Source: Halorubrum rubrum
GTDB lineage: Archaea; Halobacteriota; Halobacteria; Halobacteriales; Haloferacaceae
Length of the DNA stretch: 64,000 nt
Direction: 5' to 3'
Assembly: GCF_024494685.1 (NCBI RefSeq)
Contig: NZ_JANHDM010000005.1
Location: 62,001 to 126,000 of the forward strand
A program made the translations under genes and the position numbers. Below are positions 52,245 through 60,499 of the stretch, piece by piece. The notes beneath the pieces are model-generated. The model made no database searches, was not told the origin of the DNA, and was given only the letters and a program-made list of their open reading frames with translations. Position 1 is the stretch's first letter; each line of letters opens with the position of its first letter.

Positions 52245-52682
52245 TCACAGGTCCTGAACGACCCCGAGTTGCTGAAGTATCCCCAGCATATCGACGTTGA
52301 TCCACGCTTCCGTGATCACCCCGTCGTCGAGGCGGTACATCTCCATGGCCGTCGTCTCCATCTGTTCGCCCGTCGGCTGGATCCCCAGGAACTCTCCCTC
52401 GTGCGTTCCGACCCCCACCAAACGAGCGACCACCGTGTCACCGTCGCCGACGAGGTGAATTTCGGGATGTCTCAGGTCCGGAAACCCCGTCCGGAACGCA
52501 CGGACGACCCCTTCGAAGCCCTCCGGACCGTGCAGCTCTCCCGGGACGGGTGGAACGTGGCCGACGAAGTCTTCAGCGAACAATTCGTCCACCAGACCGA
52601 CGTCCCCGTCGTCGAAGATTTCAGTCGGAATTCGACGGACGATCGCTTGGTTCGTTTCGACCGTGCTGTCGTATACTGTCAT
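52245..52682 (-). CDS. SnoaL-like ester cyclase-family protein
   Basis: A 145-residue protein of the NTF2-like SnoaL fold, annotated elsewhere as ester cyclase. Conserved parts are the helical start TNQAIVRRIPTEIFDDGDVGLVDELF, a FVGHVPPVP segment and FPDLRHPEIHLVGDGDTVVARLVGVGTHEGEFLGIQPTG, followed by EMYRLDDGVITEAWINVD. In real polyketide cyclases an acid-base pair lies in the pocket. Most single-domain members bind small hydrophobic molecules. It lies next to a second FilR1-type regulator on the same strand. Confidence 0.82.
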   Translation of the reverse strand: MTVYDSTVETNQAIVRRIPTEIFDDGDVGLVDELFAEDFVGHVPPVPGELHGPEGFEGVVRAFRTGFPDLRHPEIHLVGDGDTVVARLVGVGTHEGEFLGIQPTGEQMETTAMEMYRLDDGVITEAWINVDMLGILQQLGVVQDL

Positions 52683-52807
52683 GGTTTGTCAGCATTCGAA
52701 GACACGCTCGCAGGAAACGTCATGATCCCGGACGAAAGAATTTCGATCGGTGAAACCGGTTCGCTGCTGGATCGCTGTTCGGAAGAGAGCGTCAGCCGAG
52801 ATGGGCC

Positions 52808-53662
52808 TCAGGCGGTCGCGTCGTCGGGAAGCAGGTCCGTGTTCTCCGCCGGGGAGAACTGACGGGCGTCGGCCCGGTGACGGTCGAATACCGAGATGGC
52901 CCATTCTCGGGCGTTTGGATCGTCAGTATCGATGACGGCTTCGAGCAACCCCGTTTCTTGGTTGTGACAGCAGATCCCGATGCGGTCGTCGAAGATACCC
53001 AGGCCACACCGTTCCTTGTCGGGGATGGCATCGTGCAGGAGTATGGTGCAGTTGTCGCACGACGCAGCTTGAGCGACCCGTTCCGGGTCCCATTCGATGG
53101 TCGCACGCAAGACTTCCGGCGGGTAGATGTACTCGTAGTCCATCCCATCCATCACGCACCGGCAGATGGTCTCGTTGTTGACTGATTTGAAGATGGTGGT
53201 TCCGAATCCGCGGAGCTTCGTGGTTCCTTCGACCAGTTGGCTGACGCGCTCGACCGGCTCGTATGGGTATCCCGGGCCTGGATACGAGACGACCGCATCG
53301 GCAAACAGATCGACTGAGAACCCCTCCATTTCTCGCGGAATATACTCCCACACGTCGCGGAGTTCCCGTTCCGTTTCCATCGCACGCTGCAGGTCCTGGA
53401 AGCGTTCTACCACGTACTCACCGAGCGGTGTCAACTCGTACGTCGAGCCGTCCCTGACGATCCATCGTCTGTCGTCGAAATCACCAAGGATTCGACCGAT
53501 GGTCGGTGACGATGCGCCGGTCGACGAGCACAGCTCGTGACGTTTCTTGGGCTCCTCGGCCAACGTAGCGAGTACTCCTATTCGGTGCCCCGACCGCGCG
53601 AGATACGCGATGTCATCGATTGGTGACTCTGTCTCCTGGCGTGGTATGTCATCCCGGCCCAT
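52808..53662 (-). CDS. winged-helix transcriptional regulator, FilR1-type (paralog)
   Basis: A 284-residue regulator with the same architecture as the gene at 50732: N-terminal wHTH (~15-85: HRIGVLATLAEEPKKRHELCSSTGASSPTIGRILGDFDDRRWIVRD) and a FilR1-type domain (~110-280) ending NAREWAISVFDRHRADARQF. It has five cysteines, among them C-R-C and CDNC groups and ICC, unusually many for a haloarchaeal protein, so metal or redox sensing is possible. Start ATG 53662. It probably controls the ester-cyclase gene 125 bases downstream. Confidence 0.82.
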   Translation of the reverse strand: MGRDDIPRQETESPIDDIAYLARSGHRIGVLATLAEEPKKRHELCSSTGASSPTIGRILGDFDDRRWIVRDGSTYELTPLGEYVVERFQDLQRAMETERELRDVWEYIPREMEGFSVDLFADAVVSYPGPGYPYEPVERVSQLVEGTTKLRGFGTTIFKSVNNETICRCVMDGMDYEYIYPPEVLRATIEWDPERVAQAASCDNCTILLHDAIPDKERCGLGIFDDRIGICCHNQETGLLEAVIDTDDPNAREWAISVFDRHRADARQFSPAENTDLLPDDATA

Positions 53663-54100
53663 GACTGGATTACGTAATCCAACGTGAAAGCGATTGGCTC
53701 TCTGATGCGACGCTTAGTGGCTGATCAGTCGTATCGTCCGCAATCAGCGCCTGAGCAACGAATTCTGGAATTTGCGATGTGAATTCAACATTTCGCCAAG
53801 AAGATATCTAAAGCTTCCTACATTCCGTCTCCCATTCGATTCCCTGGCTAAACGGCACGAGACGCGCGATTTCACTTCCACTGAGCCTACTATAGATTCT
53901 CGGTCGGTAGTGTTGCGGGCGTACATTTTGAGTATGCTAGTAAAATTATCTGGGTATAATATACACGAATCAACATCAGTCGATTAGAGGGATCGATTAT
54001 CCCGTAAGGAGCCCTTATCCAGTCGTATTCTCGGGAAACGCTTGATGATGGGAGCTTGGAATGAGGACCACCGGGAGTACTATTTCTTTCTCATCACCTG
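53663..54100. repeat. AT-richer spacer with motif copy C and long flanking homology
   Basis: No gene seen. From ~53885 to ~54095 it matches 48338-48550: CCTACTATAGA, GGTAGTGTTGCGGGCGTACATTTTG, TATAATATAC, GATTATCCCG..GGAGCCC and GATGATGGGAGCTTGGAATGA. These are the other copy of the ~200-base direct repeat. It separates the regulator from a decayed gene. Confidence 0.7.
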
Positions 54101-54179
54101 ATGTCGGTGCTGAATAGAGGCCGTGAATTCGGCAAGAGTGGGGACAGGGATTCACTACGCACCCACACCGTCACTATTG

Positions 54180-54645
54180 GATTCAACGGTATTCGTCCGA
54201 GGAATGCCCCGTTCGGAGAGATCCAATCGTCGGTTGCGGGCTTCGGCTGGCAAGAGTCCCCCGACGGCACCAGGTTCGATGGGCTACATATTCCGATAGA
54301 ACGTCTCGTAGTTGCCGTCCGTAACGACGTACAGTTCCGCCCAAAATCCGACTCCACCGCCAGCGTCGACTTTCTCGTTGTACCACTTCCACGCTGGAAC
54401 GTGAAGGTCGTCAGTATTGTGCGCGAAGCGTTTCAGATCCTCAAGCGATCGCTAGTACTGAATGGCCGCACCCGAGCGGAGTCTTATGAATGCAGGTTGG
54501 TACCCCAGGAATCCGCTGTCGGGATCAGCCTCAAGACGATCGAACATTTTGTGAGCTTCCTGAGGGCTATGATCTACCTGAGGATCGCACGAAGTTTGTT
54601 GAGCCGCATTCCGTTGATGTAAATCACGATCTTCCCTCAACATCC
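54180..54645 (-). pseudogene. DUF4188-family (monooxygenase-like) pseudogene
   Basis: Minus-strand reading yields a DUF4188 protein in pieces. A VIYINGMRLNKLRAILR segment is followed by TAG. In another frame comes VDHSPQEAHKMFDRLEADPD, GFLGYQPAFIRLRSGAAIQY, then TAG where the family has Trp (QYW). The frame continues RSLEDLKRFAHNTDDLHVPAWKW, then GGGVGFWAELYVVTDGNYETFYRNM, and TAG again. At least one frameshift and two stops break it. Decayed gene, probably once a haem-type monooxygenase-family protein. Confidence 0.72.
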
Positions 54646-54797
54646 GTAATTAGACGCTCGCCTTCAGCGTGTGCCATAAGTGAACACAGGTCACGAACTC
54701 GTCTTCCGCTTGAGGGGGCCGGTTACCCATTTAATCAAAAAGGCTCATCGTACTCAAAAGGTGTGGAGTAAAAGAGCGTCGGGCCCGATTCGCTTAT

Positions 54798-55400
54798 ATG
54801 AGTATCGAACACGAAGAGAGCCAGAACAAAAAATCTGAGACCGCTAATAATGGTCGTTGGCACCAAGTAAGCATTCTCGGTGAACTTGTCGGCGGAGCGC
54901 TCGTAGCAGTGTCGGGTCTTGCGCTGTTCACCGTACTGAACGAACGAGAATTTGAAATCGTCTCACCGTTTGCTGTCGCCGGGTTTTTTCTCCTCGTTGT
55001 TGGGTTGTGGGCGTACTATAGGTCTGAACGCACCTGGTTTGGTCGGCTTGGAAAGCTGAGTTACTGGACCATGTCCGGCGGCACTGTCGTAACTGCTATT
55101 TCGCTCCCGATCGCCGAATACGGCCCAGGGGTTGCCTTCATCGGGTTTTTGTTTGGGCTTCTCGTCACAATGATCGGTGCAATCGGCTTTGGGATTGCGA
55201 TGCTCCGCGCCGACGTTACTCCACGGGTTGCCGCATGGCTCTTGATTTTGGCGCTCCCGATTGGCGTTCCACTCACTATCGCCTTTACCACGTATGTAAT
55301 GGGAGAAGGTGCTGATCCGTGGGGCGGACCAATGGTATTCTACGGACTTGCTTGGGTAGTGTTAGGGCATCATCTTCGGACCGGTGAACAGAATGACTAA
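54798..55400 (+). CDS. multi-pass membrane protein, unknown
   Basis: A 200-residue protein with about six hydrophobic helices from residue ~25 on, after a charged N-terminal tail (MSIEHEESQNKKSETANNGR). Helix 1 region is ILGELVGGALVAVSGLALFT and a conserved-looking turn lies at WAYYRSERTWFGRLGKLSYW. It ends with a soluble HHLRTGEQND. Codon use is much less GC-biased than the chromosome average, fitting a recent arrival. I recognise no family. It is preceded by the DUF4188 pseudogene and followed by the hydrolase gene in the same direction. Confidence 0.65.
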   Translation: MSIEHEESQNKKSETANNGRWHQVSILGELVGGALVAVSGLALFTVLNEREFEIVSPFAVAGFFLLVVGLWAYYRSERTWFGRLGKLSYWTMSGGTVVTAISLPIAEYGPGVAFIGFLFGLLVTMIGAIGFGIAMLRADVTPRVAAWLLILALPIGVPLTIAFTTYVMGEGADPWGGPMVFYGLAWVVLGHHLRTGEQND

Positions 55401-55474
55401 TATGTTACCCAGACGTGCTGTGCTCACCGTTCTGCTGATTACACTCTTGTCAGACTACTAGGTTGAGGACGCCA

Positions 55475-56302
55475 ATGCCAACTACTCAAACGAACGGAAT
55501 CGAGACGTACTACGAACGACGGGGTGACGGACGCCCGGTCGTCTTCATTCACGGCGCGATCATGGACAACCGTATGTGGGCGACTCAGATGGACGTCCTC
55601 GACGACGAGTTCACGACAGTCGCCCATGATGTCCGGGGGCACGGTCGAACCGGTGGGTCGGACGTGCCGACCTACACGGTTGACCTCTACGTTGAGGATC
55701 TAGACGCGCTGCTCACGGCGCTCGACCTCGAACGGCCCGTGCTGTGTGGTCTCTCGCTGGGGGGATGCGTCGCGCAGGCGTACGCGGCAACGTATCCCGA
55801 GAAGGTCGCCGGCCTCGTGTTGGCCGACACGTTCACCCAGGCACCGCTCGGCCTCACTGGGCGGCTCCTCTTTACAAATCTCCGGGTCTTCGCCGCCCTC
55901 GACCGCGTCATCCGGTACAAGTCGCTCAACCGCTTCCAGATGCGCGTCGGCAATCTCATCAAACCCGGAGTTGTAGGCGAAGGGGGGACCGTCCAGGAAC
56001 TAATCGACACAGGCCCGACGATTTCCCACGTGGAGTTCGTCAAGATCGTCAACTCGCTCGTTGCCTTCCCTCGTGGTGGCAACGTCGACCTCTCGCAAAT
56101 CGACGTACCGGCGCTCATCCTCTACGGCGAGGACGAGCCGTCACTCATGCGCTACCATGCGGTACTGATGGGCGAGCTCATCCCGAATACGGCAGGAGTC
56201 ACCGAAATCCCCGACGCTGGGCACGCCTCGAATATCGACAACCCGGCGTTCTTCACGGAAGCGTTACAGAAGTTCCTCAATGGGCGGGTCTACAACGACT
56301 AG
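55475..56302 (+). CDS. alpha/beta hydrolase
   Basis: A 275-residue alpha/beta hydrolase. The oxyanion segment FIHGAIMDNRMW is near the N terminus, the nucleophile elbow CGLSLGG places Ser94, the acid is in LILYGEDEPSLMRYH and the His in PDAGHASNIDNP. No signal peptide, so cytosolic. Family members include esterases, epoxide hydrolases and haloperoxidases. ATG 55475 (MPTTQTNGIETYYER) is used; the longer frame from a TTG at 55463 is less likely. Its GC content is intermediate between the island and the core. Confidence 0.88.
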   Translation: MPTTQTNGIETYYERRGDGRPVVFIHGAIMDNRMWATQMDVLDDEFTTVAHDVRGHGRTGGSDVPTYTVDLYVEDLDALLTALDLERPVLCGLSLGGCVAQAYAATYPEKVAGLVLADTFTQAPLGLTGRLLFTNLRVFAALDRVIRYKSLNRFQMRVGNLIKPGVVGEGGTVQELIDTGPTISHVEFVKIVNSLVAFPRGGNVDLSQIDVPALILYGEDEPSLMRYHAVLMGELIPNTAGVTEIPDAGHASNIDNPAFFTEALQKFLNGRVYND

Positions 56303-56439
56303 TCCGGGGAACCTGCAAACTAGAGGGCAAGGCGAAATTAGATAGGTTGATACAGCTTCTGCCTATCCATTCTCTGTCGGAAACGGTATGCTGATCTCCG
56401 AGGGTAAGTCTCTCGCACCGTCAACTACGGACAACAGGT

Positions 56440-57352
56440 TCACCGGTAGAGGCTGCGGTATTTGACGAGTTCGGCGCTAATCTCCCGACTTTCCAGGAGC
56501 GCGAATCCAGCGATGATGATCCCGAAGCCGACGAGGGTCAGGGGCTGGATGCGCTCGCCCAGTAGTACCCACCCGATCGCCAATGCGACGATGGGGTGAG
56601 ATACGTCGTCAGGTTTGCCTTCAACGGACCTACCTCACCCATCAACACGAGGTATATTACGAGTCCAAACACCCCGATGAAGATGCTGAGATAGACAACC
56701 ATCGCCACTGCCAGCGGCGTCGGTTGGATGTGCGCAATCGATTCGCCGACTGCGAGTGCGAATACGACATGGACGGTCACCCCGACCACCATCGCCCAAC
56801 CGGTGAGCGCTGGGATTGGCATGGAAGTCCGGCTTCGTCGGACCAATACGGCCCCAAGTTCAACAATGACCACACCGACGACGAAGAGCAATTTCCCGAT
56901 GAGTTCCGGGTTGAGAAAGCCCGCCGGATCGGACGGATGACGACGGCGATTCCGACGAAGCCCAGGAAAACACCGACGTAGTCGCGGCCAGCGAGCCGCT
57001 CGGCCGGAAGGAGCGGCCACGCGAGCACCGCAGTGATTATGGGGGCGAGACTGAAGATGATCGCAGCGACGCCGGCGGTGATGAACTGCTGGGCGACGAA
57101 GCCGATCCCCGTTCCGCCGACCAGAAACAGCCCTCCGGCGAGCACCGCTGTCACGTCCGGTCGAGACCGGGGATACCAGTACTCCGTCGTTGCGCCGACG
57201 TAGACTAGCAGTAGAGCAGCGGCCAGGTAGCTCCGGGTCGCTGCAAAAAGCAGTGGTGGAATGAACGACAAGCCGGTCTTCACTGCCGGGAAGGCTGTCC
57301 CGAACAGGAGTGTGACGAGAAGGAACAAGCCGATAGTCCGGTTGCGAGACAA
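56440..57352 (-). pseudogene. EamA/DMT-family transporter gene with two frameshifts
   Basis: The minus strand encodes a ten-helix EamA drug/metabolite transporter split over three frames. The first (ATG 57352) runs MSRNRTIGLFLLVTLLFGTAF through LGFVGIAVVIRP. The second resumes at DPAGFLNPELIGKLLFVVG to KANLTTYLTP. The third carries IVALAIGWVLLGERIQPLTL to the stop at 56440. Each junction needs one extra base (near 56928 and 56606), so two single-base deletions would explain it. Either a true pseudogene or two assembly errors. Intact homologs export amino acids or metabolites. Confidence 0.8.
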
Positions 57353-57730
57353 GGTGAGAGCTTATTTTTTTGCGGACGCACAAAATAAGACGGCCCGCTC
57401 TCTTCCGTTATGAGTGTCTCAGATCAGCCAATTCATTTCCTCCCGGCCTACTAGTAGAAATTCGTCCGGTAGTGTCGCGGGCGACATTTCAGGTACGCTC
57501 CCCGGACGACGCTCGTACGACCCGTTTGAGGACGAGGAGCCGAATGTTCACCCAGACACTGTCGGTGCGATCGTGCGGGAGTAGCAGCGACGCATCGACA
57601 CGGCGGGGAGAGACGGCCGCGGCCGGCGGATCGGACGCGATCTGTCGAGCGAACATCATACTCGTGGCCGTCGAATCAGATCGGAAATTCTGAGAGAAAG
57701 AACCACACACGACCGCCCGAATGCGGTCGT
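57353..57730. repeat. spacer with motif copy D
   Basis: No supported gene. At ~57448-57490 lies CCTACTAGTAGAAATTCGTC, then CGGTAGTGTCGCGGGCGACATTT, the fourth copy of the island motif, slightly shortened. A poly-T run at ~57365-57372 lies just upstream of the transporter pseudogene, in its promoter zone. The right part precedes the kinase gene. Confidence 0.6.
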
Positions 57731-58867
57731 ATGGACGGAAACGGACCGGCGGATCCGCCTTCGTCGACGAACGCCGAACCGCAGGTCTCGCTTGAGGTCC
57801 TCCCGTTACACTCGACGACCCTCCTGACCGTCCTCGACGAAAACGGGACCGTTCGGTACGAGAGTCCCGCGATCGAACGGATCTACGGGTTCGACCAGGA
57901 CGAACTGGTGGGCGAACAGGTCGCCGACTACGTCCATTCGGAGGATCGCGACGTGGTCGTCGCCGCGTTCCGGGCCGTCGTCACCGGCGACGACCACGTC
58001 GAGGCGGTCGAGTACCGACACGAACGGGCCGACGGAACGTACACGTGGGTCGAATCCGTCGCCTCGGCGAACCCCACGCCCGACGGGAACTACGTCATCA
58101 ACACCCGCGACGTCTCCGCACAGAAGGAACGTGAACGGCAGCTGGAGGCCACGAACGAGCGCCTCGACGAGTTCGCGAGCGTCGTGAGCCACGACCTGCG
58201 CAACCCGCTGAACATCGCACAGGGCCGAGCGGCGTTCCTCGCCGACGACTGTGAGAGCGACCATCTCGAGGCGGTAGAGCGGGCACACGACCGAATAGAC
58301 GCGCTGATAGACGACCTCCTGACGCTGTCTCGCGTGGGCGAACGGGCGTCGCAGACGGAGTCGATCGCGCTCGCAGCGCTCGCCGAGACCTGTTGGCGAA
58401 CGGTCCCGACGGCCGACGCGACCCTCGTGACCGAGACCGACCGGAACCTCCCGGCCGACCGGCGTCGCCTGCGACAGCTCCTTGAGAACCTCTTTCGGAA
58501 CAGTGTCGAGCACAGCTCGACTAGCAGCCGGGATCCGACGGAGCCCGGCGAGAGCGTGGAACGCGGTTCCACGAGTAGTCGGACTTCGCCCGACGACAGC
58601 GTCGAGCACGGCGGACGGAGCGTTACCGTGACGGTCGGCGGACTCGACGGCGGGTTCTACGTCGAGGACGACGGCTCCGGCATTCCGGAAGCCGACCGGG
58701 AGAACGTGTTCACCGTCGGCTACTCCACCGCCGATGAGGGCACCGGGTTCGGACTCCGTATCGTCAAGCAAGTGGCGGAAGCCCACGGCTGGGACGTCCG
58801 TGTGACCGACGGTACCGAGGGAGGAGCACGGTTCGAGTTCACCGGGGTTCCGACGACCGACGGATAG
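57731..58867 (+). CDS. PAS-domain sensor histidine kinase, soluble
   Basis: A 378-residue kinase without membrane spans. A PAS domain (residues ~20-140: TVLDENGTVRYESPAIERIYGF, PAC-like end NYVINTRDVSAQKERER) is followed by a dimerisation helix with His154 in SHDLRNPL, then the ATPase domain: N box LFRNSVEH, G1 DDGSGIP, GTGFGLRIV. Between N box and G1 an unusual insertion of ~34 residues repeats SVEH/STSSR units (about residues 257-292). Such insertions are familiar to me from other haloarchaeal kinases. No receiver is encoded next to it. Confidence 0.88.
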   Translation: MDGNGPADPPSSTNAEPQVSLEVLPLHSTTLLTVLDENGTVRYESPAIERIYGFDQDELVGEQVADYVHSEDRDVVVAAFRAVVTGDDHVEAVEYRHERADGTYTWVESVASANPTPDGNYVINTRDVSAQKERERQLEATNERLDEFASVVSHDLRNPLNIAQGRAAFLADDCESDHLEAVERAHDRIDALIDDLLTLSRVGERASQTESIALAALAETCWRTVPTADATLVTETDRNLPADRRRLRQLLENLFRNSVEHSSTSSRDPTEPGESVERGSTSSRTSPDDSVEHGGRSVTVTVGGLDGGFYVEDDGSGIPEADRENVFTVGYSTADEGTGFGLRIVKQVAEAHGWDVRVTDGTEGGARFEFTGVPTTDG

Positions 58868-59099
58868 CATCGGCGCGCTCGACGATCGGCTTCAAACGAG
58901 ACGTCGATAGGGAGTCGGCCCCTTCGGCTCGAATCCGCGCGGCCATCTCGATGTAACGGACTGTCGATCGTCGTTTCGAGGTAACAGCGATCGGTCGGGC
59001 CGAATTCGAACCGCGAGGTCTTCGTGCCGCTCGACCTCTGGGCTCGAACCGTCTGCTCCGCGTTCGCGTTTTGCTCCACTCCGTTCCGCAAAACTCTCA

Positions 59100-59174
59100 T
59101 GGGTCGGGGCGGATTCGAACCGCCGACCTGCTCCGTGTGAAGGAGCCGTCATAACCGGACTAGACCACCGACCC
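59100..59174 (-). tRNA. tRNA-Val (CAC)
   Basis: Read on the minus strand from 59174: acceptor GGGTCGG pairs with CCGACCC and discriminator A (59100). D arm with GGTCTAGTCCGGTTATGAC, anticodon stem GCTCC/GGAGC with loop TTCACAC giving CAC, and T arm GGCGG-TTCGAAT-CCGCC. CCA is not encoded and no intron is seen. Decodes GUG. Confidence 0.95.
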
Positions 59175-59281
59175 GTGCGGTCAATCGTTCCCGACGTCGG
59201 GACTTAAGGGTTGCTTTGTCGCTCACGTTCGGGGCCCGCCGGACACGTACCTTCTTGCCCGCGCGGGCCCACGATCCTCTC

Positions 59282-59521
59282 ATGTCCGTCCGACTGTACG
59301 CTCTCGAGGGATGTCCGTGGTGTGAGAAGGTTCACGACGCGCTCGCCGACGCCGGGATCGAGTACGAGACGACGTGGGTCGACGCGTTACACTCCGATCG
59401 AGACGAGGTCAAGCGGGTGAGCGGCCAGCGTGGGGTTCCCGTCCTCGTCGACGACGAGCGCGGCGTGACGATGGCCGAGAGCGCGAACGTTCTGGAGTAC
59501 GTCGAGCGAACGCTCGCATGA
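59282..59521 (+). CDS. glutaredoxin-like thiol protein
   Basis: A 79-residue thioredoxin-fold protein with the active site CPWC at residues 10-13 (LEGCPWCEK), and the later GVPVLVDDE cis-Pro loop and TMAESANVLEYVE helix of NrdH/glutaredoxins. Haloarchaea use it with gamma-glutamylcysteine rather than glutathione. ATG 59282 is chosen, giving MSVRLYALEG. Its stop overlaps the start of the cobalamin adenosyltransferase gene by four bases, a tightly coupled pair. Confidence 0.85.
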   Translation: MSVRLYALEGCPWCEKVHDALADAGIEYETTWVDALHSDRDEVKRVSGQRGVPVLVDDERGVTMAESANVLEYVERTLA

Positions 59522-60051
59522 CGATCTACACCGGCCGCGGCGACGACGGCGAGACGGATCTGCGCGACATGAGCCGGGTGTCGAAGTCCAGCCACCGGAT
59601 CGAGGCGTACGGCACCGTCGACGAGGCGAACGCGCTGGTCGGGACGATCCGCCCCACCGGCCACGACGACCTCGACGAGGTGCTCGAAGCGGTCCAGAAC
59701 CACCTTCACGTGGTCCAAGCCGACCTCGCGAACCCCGATCCGGACCCCGACGACCCGTCGGTCGAACCGGACCACGTCGAGCGGCTGGAGGGGTGGATCG
59801 ACGAGTTCGACGGGGAGTTGGATCCGCTGCGGTCGTTCGTGTTGCCCGGTGGCGGTCCCGCTGGCGCGGCGCTCCACCACGCCAGAACGGTGGTCCGCCG
59901 AGCCGAGCGGCGGACCGTCGAACTCGCGGCGTCAGAGCCGATAAACGAGACGACCGTCACCTACCTCAACCGGCTCTCGGACCTGTGTTTCACCCTCGGG
60001 CGGGTGGCGAACGCGCGCGACGGCGAATCCGAGGAGTCGCCGTCGTACTGA
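59518..60051 (+). CDS. ATP:cob(I)alamin adenosyltransferase, PduO type
   Basis: A 177-residue PduO-family enzyme that adenosylates cobalamin. The N-terminal P-loop-like TIYTGRGDDGETDL, the ATP-binding segment RIEAYGTVDEANALVG and the C-terminal RRAERRTVEL..INETTVTYLNRLSDLCFTLGR (in separate pieces) are diagnostic, including the Arg and Asn that contact ATP and cobalamin. ATG 59518 overlaps the stop of the glutaredoxin gene. Coupling suggests the thiol protein may help provide reduced cobalt, but that is an inference. Confidence 0.9.
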   Translation: MTIYTGRGDDGETDLRDMSRVSKSSHRIEAYGTVDEANALVGTIRPTGHDDLDEVLEAVQNHLHVVQADLANPDPDPDDPSVEPDHVERLEGWIDEFDGELDPLRSFVLPGGGPAGAALHHARTVVRRAERRTVELAASEPINETTVTYLNRLSDLCFTLGRVANARDGESEESPSY

Positions 60052-60159
60052 GCGAGCAGCGCCCAACGCGTTCCGATCGTCGGCTCGGGTCCCTAACGTG
60101 TGATTCCCTCGCACGCGATCTCCACAAAGCATATATCCGTCCTCGGACAAAGGACAGAT

Positions 60160-60438
60160 ATGAGCAAGCACTTCGAGGACGCGCGGTACTACCTGGGTCG
60201 AGCGGCAGAACACGCGAAGGCTGGCGTCAAAGAGGAGCTCGAACCGCTCCAGGATCGGGTTTCGAAGCTCGTCGGCGACGAGCCCGAGGAGGAGCCGGAG
60301 CCGTCGCGGCTGGAGAAGCTCCAGGCGGACCTCAAATCGCTCGAGGAGCGCGCCGAGGGTGAGGCCCGCGAGGCCGTGAAGTCGGCGCGCGAGCGCGTCG
60401 AGGCCTACCGCAAGCGCGACGAGCAGCCGTCCGAATAA
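60160..60438 (+). CDS. small helical haloarchaeal protein (DUF7553-like)
   Basis: A 92-residue protein composed of charged amphipathic helices: FEDARYYLGRAAEHAKAGVKEELE, then an acidic middle, then SLEERAEGEAREAVKSARERVEAY. It resembles the DUF7553 family of short helical haloarchaeal proteins of unknown function. No membrane span or cysteine. Start ATG 60160 (MSKHFED), preceded by a purine-rich stretch and an AT-rich ATATATCC box at ~60131 as promoter candidate. Confidence 0.7.
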   Translation: MSKHFEDARYYLGRAAEHAKAGVKEELEPLQDRVSKLVGDEPEEEPEPSRLEKLQADLKSLEERAEGEAREAVKSARERVEAYRKRDEQPSE

Positions 60439-60499
60439 TCCGGAGCGGACGACCCCTCGTTTTCGATCGGTTGACCTCCTCTCTCAGCGTGGGCCCGTC

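Noticed and set aside
57489-57710. 73-codon minus-strand frame before the PAS kinase
   Set aside because: No recognisable pattern and it lies across motif copy D; more likely chance.
58868-59099. A possible gene between the kinase and tRNA-Val
   Set aside because: The open frames in these 232 bases are Arg-rich and lack a start with a plausible promoter; treated as spacer.
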